The notes below the pieces were generated by a model. That model was not told the DNA's origin, ran no database searches, and was given only the letters and a program-made list of their open reading frames with translations. Positions 42,956-51,871 of a stretch of DNA of 64,000 bases are shown here, in pieces (within the stretch, counting starts at the first letter, position 1; each line of letters starts with the position of its first letter). Position numbers and translations under genes: made by a program. Source of the DNA: Clostridiales bacterium (GTDB taxonomy: Bacteria; Bacillota; Clostridia; Christensenellales; Aristaeellaceae); assembly GCA_004556155.1 (NCBI GenBank), contig SFIM01000011.1, positions 1-64,000 on the forward strand. The letters run 5' to 3'.

Positions 42956-43968
42956 TACGGCTGCGCAAGCGCGCCGCGATAGAGAATCTGCGTGGAAAAA
43001 TAGGTGGTTTCGTAGGGCGCCTGCGGGTAATCCGCGCGGTAGATCAGCTGCCGCGCCAGGCGCTTGCCAAGGGACGAGGTGTCCACATCCACGGTGGTAA
43101 TCTGCTCGGCTACGTTTGCGTATTCCGCGTTGTTGTCAAAGCCCGTCAGAATGGGGCATTTGCCGGCGGGCACGCCGGTTTCGGACAGGTAGCGCTGGAT
43201 ATAGTGGGCGATAAAATCGCTGGGGCAGATAAACGCATCAGGCAGGGCGGGCAGGGAGGCGAGAAAGCGGCTGATTTCCTCATAATGGCTGCGCAGGCCG
43301 AGAGAGCCCGTCATGCTCAGTGCGGGATCGGGCGTAACGCCGTGCGCGGCGTGCGCATCCAGAAAGCCGCGGTAGCGGTCCATGTTGGTCTGGGCATAGT
43401 TGACGTCGCCCACAAAGCCCAGCCGGCGATAGCCGCGGTCCAGCAGGCGCGCGGTGATATCGCATACGCGGGTACGGCCCTCGATGATCAGCAGATCGCC
43501 GCCCAGTGCGCGCTCGGGCATGGCGGGAATGGTGTCCAGGAAAACCTTGGGCAGCGGGCTTTTGGACAGAAGCCTGAGCAGCTCCTGATCGTAAATGTTG
43601 AGCACGATAAAGCCACCGACCGCTCCGCCCTCCAGGGAGGCGGGCAGCTCGTAGCCGGGGCGGTACAGCGCGGGCATGTAGGTATACATCAGGTTGATGC
43701 CGTGCAGCGCCAGCTCCTTGGCGGCATAGTGGATGATCTGCATCCAGAACGCGGAGGATTCCGGCCGGGCGACGACCACCGAAAAGGTGCGCTGCGGCTG
43801 GGCGTGCGCCGTGCGCTCGGCGGCGTAATAGCCCAGCTCCTGCGCTTTATGCTGGATTTCGGCGCGCAGCGTATCGGATACGCCGGGCCGGTTGGTCAAC
43901 GCCTTCCATACCGTAATGCGCGAGGTGCCAAGGGAATCGGCAAGCTCCTGCATGGTAATCCGAGCCAC
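42955..43968 (-). CDS. LacI family repressor of the glycan utilisation operon
   Basis: 337 residues from GTG 43968, which has AAAGG 10 nt upstream and gives the usual LacI start (ARITMQELADSLGTSRITVWKALTNRPGVS, the HTH). The effector domain follows (FSVVVARPESSAFWMQIIHYAAKEL; GFIVLNIYDQELLRLL; RRLGFVGDVNYAQTNMDRYRGFLDA; PDAFICPSDFIAHYIQRYL). An ATG at 43986 is in frame but lacks an SD. It diverges from the LplB-type permease gene, with TTAACA-TGTTAA operators between them, so it most likely represses the transporter and glycosidase operon until a glycan-derived sugar binds. Confidence 0.9.
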   Translation of the reverse strand: MARITMQELADSLGTSRITVWKALTNRPGVSDTLRAEIQHKAQELGYYAAERTAHAQPQRTFSVVVARPESSAFWMQIIHYAAKELALHGINLMYTYMPALYRPGYELPASLEGGAVGGFIVLNIYDQELLRLLSKSPLPKVFLDTIPAMPERALGGDLLIIEGRTRVCDITARLLDRGYRRLGFVGDVNYAQTNMDRYRGFLDAHAAHGVTPDPALSMTGSLGLRSHYEEISRFLASLPALPDAFICPSDFIAHYIQRYLSETGVPAGKCPILTGFDNNAEYANVAEQITTVDVDTSSLGKRLARQLIYRADYPQAPYETTYFSTQILYRGALAQP

Positions 43969-44023
43969 AGAAACACAACCTTTCATTGCAGTCAAACAGA
44001 GTAATTCAATGGAATAAATGAAC

Positions 44024-44189
44024 ATTATAAAGCATACTATGTTAACCGGAAAAAGTCAATAGTAAAATTAACAATGTTAACTTAAGAAAAACAAAATTTA
44101 TTTCCGGGATGGATAAATATATATAAAAATTTCCCAGAGCTATTGACATGCGCTGAACAGTATGCTAACATATGAGCAAACAATGTTAA
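44024..44189. promoter_or_regulatory. Divergent control region: promoters and LacI-type operators
   Basis: Rightward promoter TTGACA (44143-44148), 17 bp, TAACAT (44166-44171). Leftward -10 TATAAT at 44024-44029 (minus). A perfect palindrome TTAACA-A-TGTTAA is at 44068-44080, a second partial copy (AACA-A-TGTTAA) at 44179-44189 covers the rightward start, and a half site ATGTTAAC lies near 44039. The spacing suits a LacI dimer or tetramer acting on both genes. Confidence 0.75.
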
Positions 44190-44212
44190 TTCTGTTAATT
44201 GGAGGGAAGCCG

Positions 44213-45193
44213 ATGAGCCTGAAGACAGGAGAACGCGCGGCGGAAATCAGAAAGCCTGTGCGCAAGAAAAAAAGATGGTCGCGCGAGGATACCGAGCTTG
44301 CGCTGCTGGGCTTTCCTACGTTTATCTGGTATATTCTGTTCTGCTACCTGCCGATGTTCGGCATCATCATTGCGTTCAAAAACTACAGAATCTTCCCGCG
44401 CAAGAGCTTCTTATATAATCTGCTGCACAGCGACTTTGTGGGGTTTAAGAACTTCAAGTTCTTCTTCAACAACAAGTCCTTCACCATGCTGCTGCGCAAT
44501 ACGCTGCTGTACAACATCGTCTTTATCATCCTGGGCATCGTCATTCCTGTGGCGCTGGCGCTGATGATCAACGAGCTGTACTCCAAGCGCAAGTCCAAGG
44601 TATACCAGACGATGATGTTCTTCCCCCACTTCCTGTCGTGGGTGGTGGTCAGCTATTTCGTCTTCGCCTTCCTGAATGTCAATTACGGCCTGCTCAACAA
44701 GCTGGTCATCGCCCTTGGCGGCACGCGGCACCAGTGGTACGCCGAGGCGCAGTACTGGCCGCTGTTCTTTGTCCTCCTCAAAATATGGAAGGGAACGGGC
44801 TACAGCATGGTGGTGTACCTGGCCAGCATCACAGGTATCGACGGCTCGCTCTACGAGGCCGCCATGCTGGACGGCGCCACCAAGTGGCAGCAGGCAAAGT
44901 TCATCACCCTGCCGATGCTGAAAACCGTCATCGTGATGATGTTCATCCTGTCCGTGGGCGGCATCTTCGCATCGGACTTTGGCCTGTTCTATCAGGTCAC
45001 GCAGGGCGTGCCCAACTCCCTGTACAAGGTGGCCTCCACCTTCGATACCTACGTATACTCCGCCCTGCAAAGCAACGCCTCCATCGGCAAGACGGCGGCC
45101 GTATCCACCTTCCAGTCCGTCGCCTGCTGCATCACCATCCTGACTGCCAACTTCATCGTGTCCAAGATCGACTCGGACAGCGCTGTGTTCTAA
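44213..45193 (+). CDS. Carbohydrate ABC transporter permease (LplB/YtcP-partner type)
   Basis: 326 residues from ATG 44213 behind GGAGGG. After a basic cytoplasmic N-terminus comes the LplB-type signature LALLGFPTFIWYILFCYLPMFGIIIAFKNYRIF, then six membrane helices and the EAA loop YEAAMLDGATKWQQAKFITLPMLKT near residue 222. LplB-type permeases import complex oligosaccharides in Firmicutes together with an LplC partner and a family 1 binding protein with DUF3502. First gene of the six-gene glycan operon. Confidence 0.92.
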   Translation: MSLKTGERAAEIRKPVRKKKRWSREDTELALLGFPTFIWYILFCYLPMFGIIIAFKNYRIFPRKSFLYNLLHSDFVGFKNFKFFFNNKSFTMLLRNTLLYNIVFIILGIVIPVALALMINELYSKRKSKVYQTMMFFPHFLSWVVVSYFVFAFLNVNYGLLNKLVIALGGTRHQWYAEAQYWPLFFVLLKIWKGTGYSMVVYLASITGIDGSLYEAAMLDGATKWQQAKFITLPMLKTVIVMMFILSVGGIFASDFGLFYQVTQGVPNSLYKVASTFDTYVYSALQSNASIGKTAAVSTFQSVACCITILTANFIVSKIDSDSAVF

Positions 45194-45206
45194 GGAGGGA
45201 GAAGCC

Positions 45207-46127
45207 ATGAAAAAGGAAGACAAAGCGTACTCCCTGCAGATCAACCGGGTGAAGCCCTGGACAAACGCGGCGTACAACCTGCTGTTTGCCATCCTGGCAG
45301 CCTGCGCCATCCTGCCGGTCATCTTCGTATTCATGATCTCCATTTCCTCGGAGGAATCCATCCGCCAGGTGGGCTATTCCTTCTTCCCGGTGCAGTTCTC
45401 CAACAAGGCATACGCCTTCCTGTGGAACGAGCGCAGCACGATCCTGGGCGCGCTGACGGTTTCCGTGGGCGTTACCTGCATCGGCACGCTGCTGGGCCTG
45501 ACGCTGACCACGGCAATGGGCTACTCGCTGTCCCGGCCGGAGTTCAGACTGAAAAAGTTCTACACCTGGGTCATCTTCATCCCCATGCTCTTCAGCGGCG
45601 GCCTGGTGGCCTCCTATGTGGTAAACGCCAATATCCTCAAGCTGCGCAATACCATCTGGGTGCTGATCCTGCCGCTGGCGGTCAGCTCCTATAACATCGT
45701 CATCTGCAAAACCTTCTTCAGGAGCACCGTGCCCGAGGGCATTGTGGAATCGGCCATGATCGACGGCGCGTCGCAGCTGCGCATCTTCACCAGCATCGTC
45801 ATTCCCATCTCCAAGCCGCTGCTGGCCACCATTTCGCTGTTCCTGTGCTTTGGATACTGGAACGACTGGTTCCTGTCCTCGCTGTACATCTCCAAAAAGA
45901 ACCTGATTTCCCTGCAGGCGCTGCTGAACAATATCATGCGCTCGCTGGAATATATGACCAACAACCCCACCGCCGGCGTATCGCTGCAGCAGTACAGGGC
46001 GCAGATGCCCAGCGAATCGGTGCGCATGGCCATCGCTATCGTGATCGTAATCCCCATCGCGTGCGCGTATCCGTTCTTCCAGAAATACTTCATTTCCGGA
46101 TTGACGATCGGCGCGGTGAAGGGTTAA
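45207..46127 (+). CDS. Carbohydrate ABC transporter permease (LplC/YtcP type)
   Basis: 306 residues, six membrane helices, EAA loop ESAMIDGASQLRIFTSIVIPISKPLLATI near residue 185, and the family ending YFISGLTIGAVKG. It pairs with the LplB-type permease 13 bp upstream. The ATPase is not encoded here and is expected to be a shared MsmX-like protein. Confidence 0.92.
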   Translation: MKKEDKAYSLQINRVKPWTNAAYNLLFAILAACAILPVIFVFMISISSEESIRQVGYSFFPVQFSNKAYAFLWNERSTILGALTVSVGVTCIGTLLGLTLTTAMGYSLSRPEFRLKKFYTWVIFIPMLFSGGLVASYVVNANILKLRNTIWVLILPLAVSSYNIVICKTFFRSTVPEGIVESAMIDGASQLRIFTSIVIPISKPLLATISLFLCFGYWNDWFLSSLYISKKNLISLQALLNNIMRSLEYMTNNPTAGVSLQQYRAQMPSESVRMAIAIVIVIPIACAYPFFQKYFISGLTIGAVKG

Positions 46128-46155
46128 CGAAAATATATCAAAAGGAGAGAACCAT

Positions 46156-47571
46156 ATGAAGAAGTTCCTGTCCCTCATTCTGGCATTGTGCATGGTGCTG
46201 TGCATGACCGCCTTCGCGGCTGCCGAGGAAGTGCCGACCATCAAGATCATCACCCTGGGCAACGGCCAGCCCGAGAACTACGACGCCTGGATCGCCCACC
46301 TGAATCCCTACATCGAAGAGAAGATCGGCTGCAAGCTGGAGGTCGAGTGCATCGGCTGGGGCGATTGGGGCTCCCGCCGCAACGTCATCATCTCCTCCGG
46401 TGAAGCCTATGACGTCATCTTCGGCGACAGCGGCAACCTGCGCAAGGACGTTGAAATCGGCGCTTACCTGGACATCACCGATAAGCTGGCTGAATACGCC
46501 CCCGGCCTGGTGGAGCTGATCCCCGCCGGCTACTGGGACGCCTGCCGCGTGAACGGCCGCATCTACGGCGTGCCCACCTATAAGGATTCCTCCATCACCC
46601 AGTATTTCGTATGGGACGTGGAGGTGCTCAAGGAGCTGGGCCTGGAGGAGGCTGCCATGAACTGCCACACCATCCAGGAAGCGACCCCCCTCCTCCAGAA
46701 GATCAAGGAAGCCAAGGGCGAGCCCTCCTTCCCCGTGACCAAGGACGGCGTTTCCCAGATCCCCTTCATCTTTGACGGCTTCGGCGCTGGCGTGCGCGGC
46801 ATCGGCGTGCGCTACAATGACAAGGAAGCCAAGGTTGTGAAGATCTTCGAGGAAGAAGACATCATGGCGCAGCTGAAGGAAGTGCGCGGCTGGTACGAGA
46901 GCGGCATCATCAACGCCGACGCTCCTCAGATGGCTGAAGGCCCCACCTACAAGGCCTGCTTCATCGCGCAGGGCTGGTCGCTGGCCGCCAAGACCGTTTG
47001 GGGCCCCAACATGGGCAAGGAGCTGGTTGCCTACACCTTCGGCCCCACCATCCTGTCCAACGACTCCGTGCTGGGCTCTGTCAACTTCGTGTCCGTGAAC
47101 ACTGAGCATCCCGATAAGGCGCTGGCCTATCTGAACCTCATCAACACCGATTCCAAGGTTCGAGATGCGTTCTACTATGGCCTGGAGGGCGACAACTTCA
47201 CCTACACCGAGGATGGCCGCGTGAAGAAGAATCCCGACAGGAGCTGGGGTCTGGCTGGCTATACCCAGGGCACCTTCTTTAATGTATCCATGCTTGACAC
47301 CGACACTGTGAACCAGTGGGATGAAGTGCACGAGCTCAACGACAAGGCGGAACCCTCCGTGCTGCTGGGCTTCGCGTTTGACGCCTCCGAGGTGTCCGAC
47401 CAGATCAATAACTGCAGCGTTATCTGGGATCGTTATCATCCCGAGCTGCTGACCGGCTCTGTGGATCCTGAGACGGCCGTGAAGACCATGTACGAGGAAA
47501 TGGAAGCCGAAGGCCTGAGCGAGATCATCGCCGAGGCGCAGCGGCAGATCGACGCCTTCCTGGGCAAGTAA
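46156..47571 (+). CDS. Extracellular solute-binding protein with DUF3502-type C-terminus (LplA/LipO type)
   Basis: 471 residues: signal peptide (MKKFLSLILALCMVLCMTAF AAA), then IKIITLGNGQPENYDAWIAHLNPYIEEKIGCKLEVECIGWGDW and YDVIFGDSGNLRKDVEIGAYLDITDKL of the family 1 binding fold. The C-terminal part (FDASEVSDQINNCSVIWDRYHPELLTGSVDPETAVKTMYEEMEAEGLSEIIAEAQRQIDAFL) matches DUF3502, which accompanies LplB/LplC permeases. No lipobox is visible. The adjacent GH130, GH38 and GH20 genes suggest mannose- and GlcNAc-containing oligosaccharides as ligand; this is inference. Followed by a large terminator-like structure. Confidence 0.9.
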   Translation: MKKFLSLILALCMVLCMTAFAAAEEVPTIKIITLGNGQPENYDAWIAHLNPYIEEKIGCKLEVECIGWGDWGSRRNVIISSGEAYDVIFGDSGNLRKDVEIGAYLDITDKLAEYAPGLVELIPAGYWDACRVNGRIYGVPTYKDSSITQYFVWDVEVLKELGLEEAAMNCHTIQEATPLLQKIKEAKGEPSFPVTKDGVSQIPFIFDGFGAGVRGIGVRYNDKEAKVVKIFEEEDIMAQLKEVRGWYESGIINADAPQMAEGPTYKACFIAQGWSLAAKTVWGPNMGKELVAYTFGPTILSNDSVLGSVNFVSVNTEHPDKALAYLNLINTDSKVRDAFYYGLEGDNFTYTEDGRVKKNPDRSWGLAGYTQGTFFNVSMLDTDTVNQWDEVHELNDKAEPSVLLGFAFDASEVSDQINNCSVIWDRYHPELLTGSVDPETAVKTMYEEMEAEGLSEIIAEAQRQIDAFLGK

Positions 47572-47598
47572 TCGCCCTGATCCCTCGCTAAACCACGC

Positions 47599-47672
47599 AT
47601 CGCCCGCGTTACCGGGGCGGGCAGGCGGGAGAGCCATCTCCCGCCCGCCCCGCAGGGCGCGGGCGATTTTTT
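47599..47672 (+). terminator. Large two-stage stem-loop terminator after the binding protein
   Basis: Outer stem ATCGCCCGCG/CGCGGGCGAT encloses GGCGGGAGA/TCTCCCGCC and GGGGCGGGC pairing, then TTTTTT. It should end most transcripts and let a fraction through to the glycosidase genes. Confidence 0.9.
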
Positions 47673-47761
47673 ATGGCAGCGCGGGAGGGGATACCTTTCG
47701 CGGGCCGCAGCTTGATGCAGCATTTTCCATAATACTTATGCAGGAAAGCGAGTGTTGACGT

Positions 47762-48751
47762 ATGGCACACATTCTTGGCAGCTCCCTGCCCAATATCCCC
47801 TGGGAGGACAGGCCGCAGGGCCTGCAAACGCCCGTATGGCGCTATTCCAGCAACCCTGTGATCGCGCGCAACGGCAATAAGCGCGCCAACAGCGTGTTTA
47901 ACAGCGCCATCGTGCCCTATCAGGGCGGCTTTGCCGGCGTGTTCCGCTGCGACAGCCTGTCCATTAGCATGGATTTGTTTGCGGGCTTCAGCGCGGACGG
48001 CCTTCATTGGCAGATTAACGACGATCCCATCCGCATGGAGGGCGCGGATCCGGAAATCGCGGAAAACGAGTTCCGCTATGATGCGCGCATTACGCCCCTG
48101 GACGGCCGCTATTACGTGACCTGGTGCAACGGTTACCACGGCCCCACCATCGGCGCGGCCTGGACGGAGGATTTCAAGCGCTTTCATCAGCTTGAAAACG
48201 CATTTTTGCCCTTTAACCGCAACGGCGTGCTCTTCCCTGAAAAAATCAACGGCATGTATATGATGGCGAGCCGTCCCAGCGATAACGGGCATACGCCCTT
48301 CGGCGATATCTATATCAGCCAGTCGCCGGATATGGAGTTCTGGGGCAGGCACCGCTTTATGATGGGCACCATCAAGGGCAACGCCTCCGCCTGGCAGTCC
48401 ACCAAGATCGGCGCGGGCCCCACGCCCATCAAGACCGACGAAGGCTGGCTGATGATCTATCACGGCGTGCTTACCTCCTGCAGCGGTTATGTGTACCGCA
48501 CGGGCAGCGCGCTGCTGGATCTGGAAAAGCCCTGGAAGGTGCTCTACCGCACGAAGGATTATATCATGACGCCCGACGCGCCCTATGAGCGCATGGGCGA
48601 TGTGCCCAACGTTGTATTCCCCTGCGCGGCGCTGACCGACGCGGATACCGGCCGCATCGCCATTTATTACGGCTGCGCGGATACCGTGACCGGCCTGGCC
48701 TTTACAACGGTGGAGGAACTGGTACAATATACAAAAACGCATTCCTGCTGA
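47762..48751 (+). CDS. GH130 family beta-mannoside phosphorylase-like enzyme
   Basis: 329 residues with a five-bladed beta-propeller pattern typical of GH130: WRYSSNPVIARNGNKRANSVFNSAIVPYQGGFAGVFRC, ADPEIAENEFRYDARITPLDGRYYVTWCNGYHG (the Asp region that donates the proton), and TPIKTDEGWLMIYHGVL near residue 225. GH130 enzymes cleave beta-1,4-mannosyl bonds, mostly by phosphorolysis, giving mannose 1-phosphate; one subgroup acts on Man-beta-1,4-GlcNAc from N-glycan cores, which fits the GH38/GH20 neighbours. Subfamily and phosphate dependence cannot be fixed here. The SD is weak (AGGAAAG, far from ATG) and the gene sits behind a terminator-like stem. Confidence 0.85.
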   Translation: MAHILGSSLPNIPWEDRPQGLQTPVWRYSSNPVIARNGNKRANSVFNSAIVPYQGGFAGVFRCDSLSISMDLFAGFSADGLHWQINDDPIRMEGADPEIAENEFRYDARITPLDGRYYVTWCNGYHGPTIGAAWTEDFKRFHQLENAFLPFNRNGVLFPEKINGMYMMASRPSDNGHTPFGDIYISQSPDMEFWGRHRFMMGTIKGNASAWQSTKIGAGPTPIKTDEGWLMIYHGVLTSCSGYVYRTGSALLDLEKPWKVLYRTKDYIMTPDAPYERMGDVPNVVFPCAALTDADTGRIAIYYGCADTVTGLAFTTVEELVQYTKTHSC

Positions 48752-48767
48752 GCAAGGAGGAACACCG

Positions 48768-51700
48768 ATGGTTTTTCTGGATAAGCGCGCGCAGGCCATC
48801 TGCGACGAACTGAAAAAACTCAGCGTGCGCCAGCGGCGCACCATCGACGCATGGTTTTATAAGAAGGGCAACTTCATCCGTCCCCATAACGCGGAGGCGG
48901 ATGAAACGCCCTTTTTGCCTTTTGACAGCCGCATCATGCACTGGTACGGCCCCGATGCGCATTATTGGTTCAAGGCCGATATGACCGTTCCCGACAGCTT
49001 TGACGGCCGCCCGCTGTGGCTGTATGTGCGCACGCAGATTGACGAGTGGGACGACGGCAAGAACCCGCAGTTCCTGCTGTATGTGGATGGCGAGGTTGTG
49101 CAGGGCATCGATATGAACCACCGGGAGGTGCTGCTTACCCGCAGCGCCAGGGCCGGTCAGACCTACCGGCTGGATCTGCAGTCCTATACCGGCACGCTGC
49201 ATACCGAGTTCAACCTGATTGTGGAAATGCAGGAGATCGACCCGGAAATCGCCGGCCTATACTGGGATGTGCAGGTGCCGCTGAGCGCCTTTTCCCGCCT
49301 GGAGGAGGACGGCGCCAGCCGCCGCGAGCTGACGCGCGCGCTCAACGGCGCGGTGAACCTGCTGGATCTGCGCACGCCCTATTCGGATGCGTTCTATGCT
49401 TCCGTCCGCGAGGCGCGCGAATACCTGAAGACAAATTTATACGAGGCCCTGGGCGGGCATGACGATGTGATTGCAACCTGCATCGGCCATACGCATATCG
49501 ACGTGGCCTGGTGGTGGACGGTGGCGCAGACGCGCGAAAAGGTGTGCCGCAGCTTCGCTACGGTGCTCAAGCTCATGGATGAGTATCCCCACTATCGCTT
49601 TATGTCCAGCCAGCCGCAGCTGTACGCCTTTCTCAAGGAGCGCCACCCCGAGCTGTACGCGCGCATTAGGCAGCGCGTGGCGGAGGGACGCTGGGAGCCC
49701 GAGGGCGGCATGTGGGTGGAAGCGGACTGCAACCTGACCAGCGGCGAGTCGCTGGTGCGGCAGTTCATCCACGGCAAGCGCTTTTTCAAGGATGAATTCG
49801 GCGTGGACTGCCGCATCCTGTGGCTGCCGGACGTGTTTGGCTATTCCGGCGCGCTGCCGCAGATCATGAAGCAGTGCGGCATCCAGTATTTTATGACAAC
49901 CAAGCTGGCCTGGAATCAGTTTAACAAAATGCCCTATGATACCTTCCGCTGGCGTGGCATCGACGGCACGGAGATCCTGACGCACCTGATCACCACCTTG
50001 GGCGTGGGGCAGCCGGTGAAAAACTTCTTTACCACCTATAACGGCATGCTGCACCCGGACGCGCTGATCGGCGGCTGGCAGCGCTATCAGCAAAAGGAAA
50101 TCAACAATGACATTCTGGTTTCCTATGGCTATGGCGACGGCGGCGGCGGCCCCACCCGCGCGATGCTGGAAAATTCCGACCGCATGGAAAAGGGCGTCAC
50201 GGGCTTGCCGCGCGTGCGCCAGGCCTTTGCGCGCACCTACTTTGACGAATTGAACGCGCGCGTGCAGGGCAGCAATCGCCTGCCTGTGTGGGAGGGCGAG
50301 CTGTACTTTGAGTATCATCGCGGCACCTACACCTCCATGGCGCGCAACAAGCGCTCCAACCGCAAGGCCGAGCTGCACATGATGGATCTGGAGCTGCTCA
50401 GCGTGCTGGCGCAGGATCGCCTGCCCTATCCTGCCCAGGAGATGGACGGGATGTGGAAAACCATTCTGCTCAATCAGTTCCACGATATTCTGCCAGGCTC
50501 CTCGATTCACGAGGTGTACGAGGTGACCAAGCGCGAATACGAAGCGCTGGAGCGGCAGATTTCCGCCCTGCTCGGCGAGCGCCTGGCCGCCCTGGCCGCC
50601 CCCTCGGACGCTGTGACCGTGTTCAACACCAAGGGCTTTGCTTCTGATGAGGCGGTATGCCTGGGCCAGCTGGACGCGGCGGCGCTGGTGGATGCGGACG
50701 GCGCGCGCTATCCTGTGCAGCAGACGGCGGAGGGCGCTGTGGCCTTCCTGCCCGCCCTGCCTGCCAAGGGCTGGCGCGCCTACAGCGTATCCAACCAGCC
50801 TGAGCCCTGCGCCGCGCCCTTTGCGCTTGCGGACGATCATCATCTGGAAACGCACTATTACACGGTGGAGCTGGATGAAAACGGCTTGCTTTCCCGCCTG
50901 TATGATAAGGAAAACCGCCGCGAGGTGCTGCGCCCCGGCCAGCGCGGCAACCTGATGCGCATGTACGAGGATAAGCCCATCTATTATGATAACTGGGACA
51001 TTGATATCTACTATACAGAAAAATACTGGGATGTGACGGAGCTTACGTCCCTGCGCTGGACGGACGTGGGCGCGGTATCCGCCACCCTGGAGCTGGAGCG
51101 CTGCATCAGCAGCAGCCTGATCCGTCAGAAGATCCGCTTCTATGCCAACAGCCGCCGCATTGACTTTGAAACCTATGTGGACTGGCATGAGCATCAGCAT
51201 CTGCTCAAGGTGCATTTCCCGGTGGATGTGCATACGGACGAGGCTACCTTTGAAATTCAGTTCGGCAACCTCAAGCGCAAGGTGCATACCAATACCAGCT
51301 GGGATGTTGCGCGCTTTGAAAGCTGCGGGCAGAAGTGGATGGATCTGAGCGAGGGGCATTACGGCGTAAGCCTGCTCAACGACTGCAAGTACGGGCACTC
51401 CGTCAAGGACGGCTGCATCGGCCTGACGCTGATCAAGAGCGGCATCGAGCCCAACCCGACCACCGACCAGGAGGAGCATTTCTTTACCTACGCCCTTTAT
51501 CCGCACGCCGAGGGCTGGCAGCAGGCCGGCACGGTGCGCGAGGCATACCGGCTGAACCAGCCCGCGCTGAGCGTGCGCGGCGGCCAGGCGGGGACGGAGT
51601 ATTCCCTGGCCAGCGTGCAGCCCGCCAATGTGATTCTGGAAACCGTCAAGCAGGCGGAGGATGGCAACGGGGTGATCGTGCGCCTGTACGAAACCGAAAA

Positions 51701-51866
51701 CGCCCGCACGGAAGCCTGCCTTACCTGGAACCGTCCCATCGCCTCGGTGGAGGAGTGCAATTGCATCGAGGAAAAACAAGCGGACGCGGCCTTTGAGAGC
51801 GCGCGCATTCCCTTTGTCATCAAGCCCTACGAGATCAAAACCTTCCGCATTCGGGAAAAGGAGTGA
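48768..51866 (+). CDS. GH38 family alpha-mannosidase
   Basis: 1032 residues with no signal peptide, so cytosolic. An N-terminal beta domain (1-230) precedes the GH38 catalytic domain: CIGHTHIDVAWWWTVAQTREK (zinc ligands His and Asp near residues 240-243), the nucleophile Asp in ILWLPDVFGYSGALPQIMKQCG (about 355), SYGYGDGGGGPTRAM near 450, and FHDILPGSSIHEVYEV near 568. Middle and C-terminal mannosidase beta-sandwich domains follow. The family removes alpha-linked mannose with retention. Size and architecture agree with bacterial GH38 enzymes acting on imported glycans. It has AAGGAGG before ATG, 16 bp after GH130, and overlaps the region of the next start. Confidence 0.96.
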   Translation: MVFLDKRAQAICDELKKLSVRQRRTIDAWFYKKGNFIRPHNAEADETPFLPFDSRIMHWYGPDAHYWFKADMTVPDSFDGRPLWLYVRTQIDEWDDGKNPQFLLYVDGEVVQGIDMNHREVLLTRSARAGQTYRLDLQSYTGTLHTEFNLIVEMQEIDPEIAGLYWDVQVPLSAFSRLEEDGASRRELTRALNGAVNLLDLRTPYSDAFYASVREAREYLKTNLYEALGGHDDVIATCIGHTHIDVAWWWTVAQTREKVCRSFATVLKLMDEYPHYRFMSSQPQLYAFLKERHPELYARIRQRVAEGRWEPEGGMWVEADCNLTSGESLVRQFIHGKRFFKDEFGVDCRILWLPDVFGYSGALPQIMKQCGIQYFMTTKLAWNQFNKMPYDTFRWRGIDGTEILTHLITTLGVGQPVKNFFTTYNGMLHPDALIGGWQRYQQKEINNDILVSYGYGDGGGGPTRAMLENSDRMEKGVTGLPRVRQAFARTYFDELNARVQGSNRLPVWEGELYFEYHRGTYTSMARNKRSNRKAELHMMDLELLSVLAQDRLPYPAQEMDGMWKTILLNQFHDILPGSSIHEVYEVTKREYEALERQISALLGERLAALAAPSDAVTVFNTKGFASDEAVCLGQLDAAALVDADGARYPVQQTAEGAVAFLPALPAKGWRAYSVSNQPEPCAAPFALADDHHLETHYYTVELDENGLLSRLYDKENRREVLRPGQRGNLMRMYEDKPIYYDNWDIDIYYTEKYWDVTELTSLRWTDVGAVSATLELERCISSSLIRQKIRFYANSRRIDFETYVDWHEHQHLLKVHFPVDVHTDEATFEIQFGNLKRKVHTNTSWDVARFESCGQKWMDLSEGHYGVSLLNDCKYGHSVKDGCIGLTLIKSGIEPNPTTDQEEHFFTYALYPHAEGWQQAGTVREAYRLNQPALSVRGGQAGTEYSLASVQPANVILETVKQAEDGNGVIVRLYETENARTEACLTWNRPIASVEECNCIEEKQADAAFESARIPFVIKPYEIKTFRIREKE

Positions 51867-51871
51867 GCAAC

